Below are positions 1 through 5,325 of a stretch of DNA of 7,588 nucleotides, one piece after another (the first letter of the stretch is position 1; each line of letters starts with the position of its first letter). This DNA comes from Cytophagaceae bacterium (GTDB lineage Bacteria > Bacteroidota > Bacteroidia > Cytophagales > Flexibacteraceae): contig CANHWS010000173.1 of assembly GCA_947464365.1 (NCBI GenBank), positions 1-7,588 on the forward strand, given 5' to 3'. Below the pieces are notes generated by a model. That model ran no database searches and had not been told where the DNA came from. It saw only the letters and a list, made by a program, of their open reading frames with translations. The position numbers and the translations under genes are program-made.

Positions 1-24
1 ACCACAAACATCCCCCTCAGTATT

Positions 25-1968
25 TTGAATCTTCTCTCGGCCGAAAACCTCAATAAGTCGTACAACGAACGTGTCCTGTTCAACCAACTGACTATTGGGC
101 TCAACCAAGGCGACAAAGTGGCCCTCATCGGCAGCAACGGAGCTGGCAAAAGCACCCTGATGCGGATCTTGGCTGGTGGCGAACCTGCTGACAATGGCGT
201 TGTATCGATCAGGAAAGGTATTAAGGTGTGTTACCTTAGCCAAGCACCAACTTTTGGGGATGGAGTCACGGTCGGCCAAGCGATTTTTGACAATGCAGGC
301 CCAGTGGCGCAGGCTGTTGTTGCCTACGAAAAGGCCCTACTAGATGCCGAACGCACCGACCTAGACGCTGAGGTTACCTCCAATGCACTTTCTGTCGCCC
401 TCGAAAAACTAGACGAACTTCAGGGTTGGGATTTCGAAACCCGTGCCCATGAGGTCCTTGGTCGGCTTCATATCCATGACCTTGATGCCTTTTGTGATGA
501 GTTGTCGGGTGGGCAGCGCAAACGTGTAGCCTTAGCCCAGATGGTCCTGTCCGAGCCTGACCTCGTCTTGCTGGATGAGCCCACCAACCACCTTGATCTT
601 CAGGCCATCGAGTGGTTAGAGAACTACCTCAGCACTGCGGCCACAACCATGCTTTTGGTCACCCACGACCGCTATTTCCTCGATCGTGTCTGCAACACGG
701 TCATGGAGCTCGAGAACCAACAGCTATACAGCTATAAAGGTAACTACGCCTACTTTCTGGAGAAAAAGTCCGAGCGAGAGCAAATCCTAGCATCGGAGGT
801 CGCCAAGGCCAAAAACCTATATACCAAGGAGCTAGACTGGATCCGACGCCAGCCGAAAGCACGTGGCACCAAGGCACGCTACCGTGTCGAGGCCTTCGAG
901 GATGTTAAATCCAAGGCCCATACCAACCTCAAGAAGGATAGCCTGATGCTGGACGTCAAGACCAGCCGCCAAGGCAACAAAATACTCGAGATCGAAAAGG
1001 CCAGCATCGCCCTTGGTGGCAATGTCCTGCTTGACAAGTTCAGTTACGTGTTCAAGAAGGGCGATCGCATCGGCATCATCGGGCCTAATGGCGTGGGCAA
1101 ATCCACCTTCCTGAACCTGATTACGGGTCGCCTCCAGCCCGACAGTGGCACTATGGAACCGGGCCAGACCACCAAAATGGGCTACTATCGGCAAGAGGAT
1201 GACACCCTCAACCCCGAAAACAGACTCATTGACGAAGTCCGCCTTATCGCCGAATACATCAGCCTCAGCAATGGCGAGCAGATCACGATCAGCAAATTGC
1301 TAGAGCGCTTTTTGTTCGCCCCCAAAACCCAGTATAGCCTTATTGGCAAACTCTCGGGTGGCGAGCGCAGGCGGGTCCAGTTGCTCAAGATCTTGGCCGC
1401 AGCACCCAACTTCTTGATCCTGGATGAGCCAACCAATGATCTCGACATTGATACCCTCAACGTCCTTGAGGATTTCCTCGAAGGATATGGTGGCACCCTG
1501 GTGGTCGTAAGCCATGATCGGTACTTCATGGATCGGCTGGTGGATCACTTGTTCGTGTTCGAGGGCAATGGCCAGATCCGTGACTTTGGTGGCAACTATA
1601 CCGACTACCGTACTTGGTTGTCAGATGGTGGAGCAGAGCAAGATGAAAAGTCAGATGCCAAGCCTGCCGCCAAAACAAACGCCAAGTCATCGGCCAAGGA
1701 CAACATGGTTTCGGTCCCTCAGCAACCAAAACCTACTGCTGCAAGCACCAATACAGCCAAACGTAAGCTCAGTTACAAAGAGCAACAGGAGCTCCAGCAA
1801 CTGGACGAGAAGATCCCAGCACTAGAAGCCGAAAAGGTGCGCCTCACCAACCAAATGAATAGTGGTGATTTGTCGCATACGGAGCTGGCCGCTGCAGCCA
1901 AAACCCTTGAGCAAATCGCTGAGCAACTGGACGAACTAGGTATGCGCTGGCTCGAGTTGAGTGAGTAG
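25..1968 (+). CDS. uup: ABC-F family ATPase, Uup type
   Basis: Soluble tandem-ATPase protein of the ABC-F family, whose members act on ribosomes rather than in transport; Uup is linked to ribosome function and to DNA/transposon stability. Two nucleotide-binding domains are visible. NBD1 has Walker A GSNGAGKST (36-44), signature LSGGQ (160-164), Walker B with E185 in LLDEPTNHLD, and switch H214. NBD2 has Walker A GPNGVGKST (353-361), signature LSGGE (443-447), E468 in LILDEPTNDLD, and H497. The interdomain linker (about 245-305) is charged and helical, as expected for the tRNA-contacting segment, and there are no membrane segments. An Ala/Lys/Ser-rich spacer (about 535-580) leads to a C-terminal coiled coil (about 581-647, ending MRWLELSE), which with the DEPTNDLD form in NBD2 points to Uup rather than EttA. 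All catalytic residues are present. The start is a TTG; MNLLSAEN aligns with the usual family N-terminus, but the frame stays open to base 1, so a start outside the window is possible. No Shine-Dalgarno is visible. Confidence 0.93.
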   Translation: MNLLSAENLNKSYNERVLFNQLTIGLNQGDKVALIGSNGAGKSTLMRILAGGEPADNGVVSIRKGIKVCYLSQAPTFGDGVTVGQAIFDNAGPVAQAVVAYEKALLDAERTDLDAEVTSNALSVALEKLDELQGWDFETRAHEVLGRLHIHDLDAFCDELSGGQRKRVALAQMVLSEPDLVLLDEPTNHLDLQAIEWLENYLSTAATTMLLVTHDRYFLDRVCNTVMELENQQLYSYKGNYAYFLEKKSEREQILASEVAKAKNLYTKELDWIRRQPKARGTKARYRVEAFEDVKSKAHTNLKKDSLMLDVKTSRQGNKILEIEKASIALGGNVLLDKFSYVFKKGDRIGIIGPNGVGKSTFLNLITGRLQPDSGTMEPGQTTKMGYYRQEDDTLNPENRLIDEVRLIAEYISLSNGEQITISKLLERFLFAPKTQYSLIGKLSGGERRRVQLLKILAAAPNFLILDEPTNDLDIDTLNVLEDFLEGYGGTLVVVSHDRYFMDRLVDHLFVFEGNGQIRDFGGNYTDYRTWLSDGGAEQDEKSDAKPAAKTNAKSSAKDNMVSVPQQPKPTAASTNTAKRKLSYKEQQELQQLDEKIPALEAEKVRLTNQMNSGDLSHTELAAAAKTLEQIAEQLDELGMRWLELSE

Positions 1969-1993
1969 GCCGCCAATAACGGGACTTTTCTGC

Positions 1994-2001
1994 TAGTTTT
2001 G
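1994..2001 (+). promoter_or_regulatory. Candidate Bacteroidota -7 promoter box for cysS
   Basis: TAGTTTTG matches the TAnnTTTG -7 consensus of Bacteroidota housekeeping promoters exactly and lies 53 bases before the chosen cysS ATG, which would give a 5' leader of roughly 45 bases. No TTTG -33 element is seen at the usual 19-21 base spacing, so this rests on one short match in the 86-base gap after the ABC-F gene. Confidence 0.3.
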
Positions 2002-2054
2002 TGGCAATCAGGTTGGCATCCTTGCTGACCCTTTTGATCTTGCCCAAACCAGCT

Positions 2055-3563
2055 ATGGAGTCCGCCCCAAAACCTACGACCGAAATCAAACTATACGACA
2101 CCCTGCAGCGCAGCAAGGTCGTATTCGAGCCCATCACCCCTGGTTTTGTTGGCTTATACGTCTGCGGACCAACCGTATATGGGGATGCTCATCTAGGTCA
2201 TGCGCGGCCTTACGTTACGTTTGATGTCGTCGTGCGGTTTCTGCGGCACTTGGGCTACAGGGTCCGTTATGTCCGCAACATTACGGACGTGGGTCACCTG
2301 CTGGGCGATGCCGACCATGGCGAGGACAAAATTGGCAACAAGGCCAAGCTCGAGCAGCTAGAACCAATGGAAGTTGTTCAGCAGTATTCATTGAGTTTTC
2401 AGGACGATATGCGGGCTCTTAACATTCAAGATCCTAGCATTGAGCCACGTGCCAGTGGGCACATTCCAGAACAAATCGAGCTTACCCAGCGCATCTTGGA
2501 GGCAGGCTTTGCCTACGAGTCCGAAGGGTCCGTGTACTTTGACGTCGAGGCCTACCACAAACATCATCATTATGGCAAGCTCTCTGGTCGGGTCATTGAG
2601 GATCTGCTCAGTGGCACCCGTGACAACCTAGATGGCCAGTCCGAAAAGCGTGGACCGCTTGACTTTGCCCTCTGGAAAAAGGCCTCACCCGAGCACCTTA
2701 TGCGTTGGCGCAGCCCTTGGGCCGATGGTTTCCCGGGTTGGCATATCGAATGCAGTGCCATGAGCACCAAATACCTAGGCACCACGTTTGACATTCATGG
2801 CGGCGGCATGGACCTTATGTTCCCGCACCATGAGTGCGAAATCGCACAAAGCCAAGCTGGCCTAGGCCATGACCCTGCCAAGTACTGGATGCACTGCAAC
2901 ATGATCACGATCAATGGGCAGAAGATGGGTAAGTCCCTCGGCAACTTCATCAACCTCAAGGAGCTATTCAGTGGCAGTAACCCTGTGCTAGAGCAAGCCT
3001 ATAGCCCGATGACGGTGCGCTTCTTTATCCTCCAGAGTCAATACCGCTCCACACTAGACTTCAGCAACCAAGGTCTGCAAGGTGCTGCTAAGGGACTGAT
3101 ACGCCTATTGAACGGCTTGCGTGCCATCGAGGACATCAAACCTGCCACCGAGCTAGCCACCTCTAACGAAAAACTATCGCAGGAGCTAGCCAAACACATG
3201 GCTGACAACTACGCCGCCTTAGCTGATGACTTCAACACGGCCATCGTCGTTGCCAACTTGTTTGACATGCTCAAGAAGATCAACAGCTTTGCGACGCAGC
3301 CTGCCACCGTGTCCACCGTTGCCCCTGAGCTCCTTGATGCATTCTTGGCTAACTATCGGCTCTTTATGGTTGACATATTAGGCATATTACCATCGCAGCA
3401 CCTACCTGGCGACCAACTATTACAGACCATTATTGGGCTTTACGTCAAGGCCAAGGAGGCCAAGGATTATGCACAGGTAGATCTATTACGTGCTGACCTA
3501 AAGGCGGCTGGCATCACGATCAAAGATACCAAAGCAGGCGTTAGCTGGGCTTGGGCCGAGTAA
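2055..3563 (+). CDS. cysS: Cysteinyl-tRNA synthetase (CysRS)
   Basis: Cytoplasmic class I aminoacyl-tRNA synthetase that charges tRNA-Cys with cysteine using ATP. Numbering from the ATG at 2055 (502 aa, slightly longer than the roughly 460 aa of E. coli CysRS): the HIGH motif is HLGH at 46-49 after YVCGPTVYGDA. The catalytic zinc ligands known from E. coli are all present: C37, C233 in GWHIECSAM, H258/H259 and E262 in FPHHECEIAQS. The second signature is KMGKS (290-294) in place of KMSKS, a form I recall as usual in Bacteroidota enzymes. A helical anticodon-binding DALR-type region follows (about 320-440), then a C-terminal part ending SWAWAE. The frame is open 18 codons further up to a GTG at 2001. 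That extension is hydrophobic, matches no CysRS N-terminus and overlaps the candidate promoter, so the ATG is preferred. It shares orientation with the ABC-F gene, 86 bases away, but probably has its own promoter. Confidence 0.97.
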   Translation: MESAPKPTTEIKLYDTLQRSKVVFEPITPGFVGLYVCGPTVYGDAHLGHARPYVTFDVVVRFLRHLGYRVRYVRNITDVGHLLGDADHGEDKIGNKAKLEQLEPMEVVQQYSLSFQDDMRALNIQDPSIEPRASGHIPEQIELTQRILEAGFAYESEGSVYFDVEAYHKHHHYGKLSGRVIEDLLSGTRDNLDGQSEKRGPLDFALWKKASPEHLMRWRSPWADGFPGWHIECSAMSTKYLGTTFDIHGGGMDLMFPHHECEIAQSQAGLGHDPAKYWMHCNMITINGQKMGKSLGNFINLKELFSGSNPVLEQAYSPMTVRFFILQSQYRSTLDFSNQGLQGAAKGLIRLLNGLRAIEDIKPATELATSNEKLSQELAKHMADNYAALADDFNTAIVVANLFDMLKKINSFATQPATVSTVAPELLDAFLANYRLFMVDILGILPSQHLPGDQLLQTIIGLYVKAKEAKDYAQVDLLRADLKAAGITIKDTKAGVSWAWAE

Positions 3564-3613
3564 AGGCAACTGGTAGGCTTTCGTCGATAGATAATTGCGA
3601 GAAACAATACCCC

Positions 3614-3645
3614 GAGGCATCTTGCTTAATACCTAGGTGCCTTTT
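3614..3645 (+). terminator. Weak candidate terminator after cysS
   Basis: Bases 3614-3622 (GAGGCATCT) pair with 3635-3643 (AGGTGCCTT) through nine pairs, two of them G-U, around a 12-base loop, with four T residues at 3642-3645. It sits 50 bases after the cysS stop and before the convergent DUF2752 gene, the right place for a terminator. The large loop, wobble pairs and short T run make it weak. Confidence 0.3.
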
Positions 3646-3664
3646 CAATTGCATCCCGAGCTGA

Positions 3665-4051
3665 TCACAACTGATGCGGACTTAGGCAAATCCCTGTCCA
3701 TTGGTCTAGGTTGCGCAAGATGGCATAAAGGACTAGCAGGACCAAAAGTCCTATCTGCATTCCTCTTCCGTTCTTGATTCTGCTAGGGATAAATACCAAA
3801 CCCACGAGGACTGGAATCAACAATGGATTCCATGCCAATGATTGATGGATGTCTTGCTGCAATAACAAGGCGCTGGCAGACCGCGTCAAACCACAAAATG
3901 CACAATGAAAACCCGTCAACCAAAAAGTAGGGCATGGCACCCTAAATGGCAAAACCAAATAGAGGACCATGCCCAAAACGATCAGAAGGGATCTAATAAG
4001 TCCCGTTGAACCTTGGCCTATTGACCATACTCGGTGTTGGTAATTACCCAT
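3665..4051 (-). CDS. DUF2752 family small membrane protein
   Basis: Small inner-membrane protein of unknown function. Numbering from the ATG at 4051 (128 aa): a first hydrophobic segment (about 20-36), then the family signature, visible as CPTFWLTGFHC (40-50) followed by AFCGLTRS (51-58). It continues with a short amphipathic stretch and NPLL (75-78), a second membrane segment (about 76-89), a third (about 99-111) and RNLDQW (113-118). Cysteines C40, C50 and C53 match the conserved family positions, but the usual CPGC reads CAFC here. The start is uncertain: the frame extends to an ATG at 4093, deeper inside the upstream gene, while the next downstream ATG (3970) would cut the first membrane segment. 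The 4051 start overlaps the end of the DUF898-like gene by 34 bases in another frame, which suggests translational coupling. Family assignment is solid; a role cannot be given. Confidence 0.82.
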   Translation of the reverse strand: MGNYQHRVWSIGQGSTGLIRSLLIVLGMVLYLVLPFRVPCPTFWLTGFHCAFCGLTRSASALLLQQDIHQSLAWNPLLIPVLVGLVFIPSRIKNGRGMQIGLLVLLVLYAILRNLDQWTGICLSPHQL

Positions 4052-4323
4052 TTTTCGTAATCGACCATTGCCCAGATGGAATAAATGCCGCAAGTGAGAA
4101 TGCTGAGCAAATACCAGATGATGAACTTGCCGAACAACTCGGTGCCAGACCCAGTGAACCTAAAAGGCACACCATTGAGGCTTGTGTAGCTAGCCTTCCA
4201 TTTATGAAAAGCGACGGTAGCCCAAGGGAAGTAAAGCCCACACGTGACGATACAAAGGATGTAGTTGAGGATCATCATGCCCAAAAAATGGGACACAGAA
4301 CCGCTAAAACTGAGTTTTGACAT
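4018..4323 (-). CDS. DUF898/YjgN-like small membrane protein with internal duplication
   Basis: Predicted 101-aa membrane protein with no known reaction. It is two copies of one unit. The first copy runs about 4-50 (LSFSGSV, a hydrophobic stretch, TCGLYFPWA, HKWKASYTSLNG). The second runs about 54-100 (FRFTGSGTELFGKF, a hydrophobic stretch, TCGIYSIWA, EKWVITNTEYG). The shared pattern F-[ST]-G ... T-C-G-[IL]-Y-x-x-W-A ... K-W ... T is that of DUF898/YjgN-type proteins, which are normally several times longer, so this is a minimal two-unit form. Each unit supplies one or two membrane passes. The frame continues upstream to 4434, but those 37 residues look unlike the family, while the ATG at 4323 begins directly at the first repeat. 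It is the first gene of a two-gene operon with the DUF2752 gene. No signal peptide apart from the first hydrophobic segment. The family link is by motif resemblance. Confidence 0.75.
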   Translation of the reverse strand: MSKLSFSGSVSHFLGMMILNYILCIVTCGLYFPWATVAFHKWKASYTSLNGVPFRFTGSGTELFGKFIIWYLLSILTCGIYSIWAMVDYEKWVITNTEYGQ

Positions 4324-4393
4324 ACAAAAAGATTGTTTTGGGGAATAGGACGCACTATTTGTTCTGAGAACAAGCAAACAAATAGAAGTACTG

Positions 4394-4418
4394 ATTGCCG
4401 AAACTGATCTTCGGCAAT
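4394..4418. repeat. Perfect 9-bp inverted repeat (hairpin)
   Basis: ATTGCCGAA (4394-4402) and TTCGGCAAT (4410-4418) are perfect inverted copies around a 7-base spacer. On the plus strand a T-rich stretch (TTTTTT beginning at 4424) follows, so the structure resembles an intrinsic terminator, yet no plus-strand gene lies upstream within 800 bases. It is 71 bases ahead of the DUF898-like start and could instead be a binding site in that promoter region. Confidence 0.5.
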
Positions 4419-4633
4419 TGATATTTTTTCTCACTTTTTACTTGATACCTACCTTTTACTACATCTCCAAAGTTTGCCCAGCAGGTTGCCGAGATGGCAC
4501 TGTTTGTACTGCACTCTTACTGCTATTGAAGCTGAGGCCAGATTTGGCCCAACGGCAAATGTCAACTATCACCTATTGGCGCTACACCTTTGTGCAGGAC
4601 AAGGCCCAAGACCCTGCCTTGGCAGCTGATTAG
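4418..4633 (+). CDS. Doubtful 71-codon reading frame, possible gene remnant
   Basis: I do not recognise this product. From a TTG start it would give a hydrophobic N-terminus (about 2-16), three cysteines spaced C-x3-C-x5-C (20, 24, 30), then a second hydrophobic Ala/Leu-rich patch and a polar tail (TYWRYTFVQDKAQDPALAAD). Codons in the second half (about 4530-4633) resemble those of the neighbouring real genes, rich in GCC, AAG and CAA, whereas the first 50 bases are AT-rich like intergenic DNA. There is no ATG near the start, the first ATG being at 4559, and no ribosome-binding signal. The start also coincides with the arm of the 4394-4418 hairpin. It may be the 3' remnant of a degraded gene, a real small protein, or chance. 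The antisense strand of this stretch has no better frame. Confidence 0.2.
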   Translation: MIFFLTFYLIPTFYYISKVCPAGCRDGTVCTALLLLLKLRPDLAQRQMSTITYWRYTFVQDKAQDPALAAD

Positions 4634-4664
4634 CTTAAAATCATCTCGCAAATCTAATCCCATT

Positions 4665-4679
4665 ACGGTACCGTTAACG
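4665..4679. promoter_or_regulatory. Overlapping palindromes, possible operator
   Basis: ACGGTACCGT (4665-4674) is a perfect 10-base palindrome and overlaps CGTTAACG (4672-4679), a perfect 8-base palindrome. They lie 120 bases before the chosen HTH start, in the promoter-sized gap of a regulator gene. Many XRE regulators bind symmetric sites ahead of their own gene, so self-regulation is possible; short palindromes also occur by chance. Confidence 0.25.
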
Positions 4680-4798
4680 AGTACTTATTCACTCATAAAT
4701 GTCGATTTAAGTGCTTATTGCGTATTTTTATACTCATTATAACTTGTGATTTAGGGTTTGATCGAGAAAATCTCAACCTTTGGATTAAGCCTTTGCTT

Positions 4799-5197
4799 AT
4801 GAGACCTAAAATGGGCCCTAAATCAGCAAGCAAAAACCTTGGTCCCTTGCGTATGGTAACCGCGGATCCGTCCGAAATGCTACAGAACTTAGCCACCTTC
4901 CTTAAAGAAGAGCGGCTCAGGTCCAACTTGTTGCAGGATCAAGTTGCCGATCTATCGGGCTTGAGCCGCAAAACGATTACCCAGCTTGAAAATGGCAATG
5001 GCGGCAACCTTGAGTCCCTAATCAAAGTATTAGATGCCATCAAGCGCCTTGACGTCTGGTCCGTCTTTGAGGTGAAGCCTATGATTAGCCCCCTCCAGCT
5101 GGCAAAACTGGCAAGGGCCAAACGCAAACGCGCTACTGGCACCCGCGTTGTGAAGCCAAAACCGCTGCCTGATAATTTGCCTAGACCTAAGTTTTGA
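4799..5197 (+). CDS. XRE-family helix-turn-helix regulator, HipB-like, orphan
   Basis: Predicted cytoplasmic DNA-binding regulator. Numbering from the ATG at 4799 (132 aa): an HTH_3/Cro-CI domain spans about 30-85, with NLATFLKEERLR as helix 1, DQVADLSGLS as helix 2 and turn, SRKTITQLENG (56-66) as recognition helix and following turn, and NLESLIKVLDAIKRLD as the last helices. A tail with SPLQLAKLARAKRKRA (97-112) follows; a similar SPLxLxKLxxxxRKR ending is, from memory, common in HTH proteins encoded directly before HipA-type kinases. No hipA-like gene follows: the gene is closed by hairpins at 5228-5292 and the next gene is convergent. The start is uncertain. The frame opens at a TTG (4718), and ATGs at 4811, 4853 and 4877 are alternatives; 4853 or 4877 would put the HTH nearer the N-terminus as is usual. 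Its target is unknown; the palindromes and direct repeat upstream are candidate sites. Confidence 0.8.
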   Translation: MRPKMGPKSASKNLGPLRMVTADPSEMLQNLATFLKEERLRSNLLQDQVADLSGLSRKTITQLENGNGGNLESLIKVLDAIKRLDVWSVFEVKPMISPLQLAKLARAKRKRATGTRVVKPKPLPDNLPRPKF

Positions 5198-5227
5198 TAA
5201 GTATAATCAGGCAACATAACCACCCAC

Positions 5228-5258
5228 CAAGGGGGGGGACAATTTGTCCCCCCCCTTG
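5228..5258. repeat. G8/C8 palindrome, 13-bp perfect stem
   Basis: CAAGGGGGGGGAC (5228-5240) pairs perfectly with GTCCCCCCCCTTG (5246-5258) around a 5-base loop (AATTT). It lies 30 bases after the HTH stop and directly before the terminator hairpin. No T run follows on either strand at the expected distance, so alone it is not a standard intrinsic terminator; it may stabilise the 3' end of the HTH transcript or assist termination. The two 8-base homopolymer runs are prone to slippage and to sequencing error. Confidence 0.75.
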
Positions 5259-5261
5259 ACC

Positions 5262-5292
5262 AAAAAAAAGGGAGCCATCAGCTCCCTTTTTT
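5262..5292. terminator. Bidirectional intrinsic terminator
   Basis: GGGAGC (5270-5275) and GCTCCC (5281-5286) form a 6-bp GC-rich stem around CATCA. Eight A residues (5262-5269) flank one side and six T residues (5287-5292) the other, so on either strand the stem is followed by a U tract: six U's for the HTH transcript and eight for the surface-protein transcript, whose stop codon is 34 bases away. A/T pairing can extend the stem by six pairs. It stands between two convergent genes, as expected for a shared terminator. Confidence 0.9.
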
Positions 5293-5325
5293 GCGTCATA
5301 ATACAAACAGCACTAGTGATGAGAA

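Larger units (their letters stand above)
4324..4798. other. Divergent intergenic region, largely AT-rich
   Basis: This stretch separates the minus-strand membrane operon from the plus-strand HTH gene and should hold both promoters. Its ends (about 4324-4460 and 4640-4798) are AT-rich and look non-coding; the middle (about 4470-4633) has codon-like composition and a doubtful reading frame. It contains a hairpin (4394-4418), overlapping palindromes (4665-4679) and an imperfect direct repeat, GT(A/G)CTTATT at 4681-4689 and 4711-4719, exactly 30 bases apart. Near-matches to TAnnTTTG occur at 4723-4730 (TATTTTTA) and 4775-4782 (AACCTTTG), but neither has a well-spaced TTTG upstream. No tRNA or other structured RNA is recognised. 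Confidence 0.6.

Noticed and set aside
832..1548. Antisense open frames opposite the ABC-F gene
   Set aside because: They mirror a strongly conserved gene and show no recognisable domain; they are shadows of its codon bias.
2001..2054. GTG-initiated 18-residue hydrophobic extension of CysRS resembling a signal peptide
   Set aside because: CysRS is cytoplasmic, the extension matches no family N-terminus, and it overlaps the candidate promoter; the ATG at 2055 is the better start.
2922..2936. KMGKS instead of KMSKS in CysRS as a defective motif
   Set aside because: Both lysines are kept and this variant is, as far as I recall, normal for CysRS in Bacteroidota.
4006..4320. 104-codon plus-strand frame opposite the DUF898-like gene
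   Set aside because: The opposite strand encodes a repeat protein with a clear family pattern; the plus-strand product has no recognisable features.
4324..4434. 37-residue N-terminal extension of the DUF898-like protein
   Set aside because: It is unlike the family and runs through the AT-rich promoter region and the hairpin; the ATG at 4323 begins exactly at the first repeat unit.
5202..5207. TATAAT hexamer just after the HTH gene
   Set aside because: No -35 partner and no plus-strand gene downstream; Bacteroidota promoters use a different -7 consensus.
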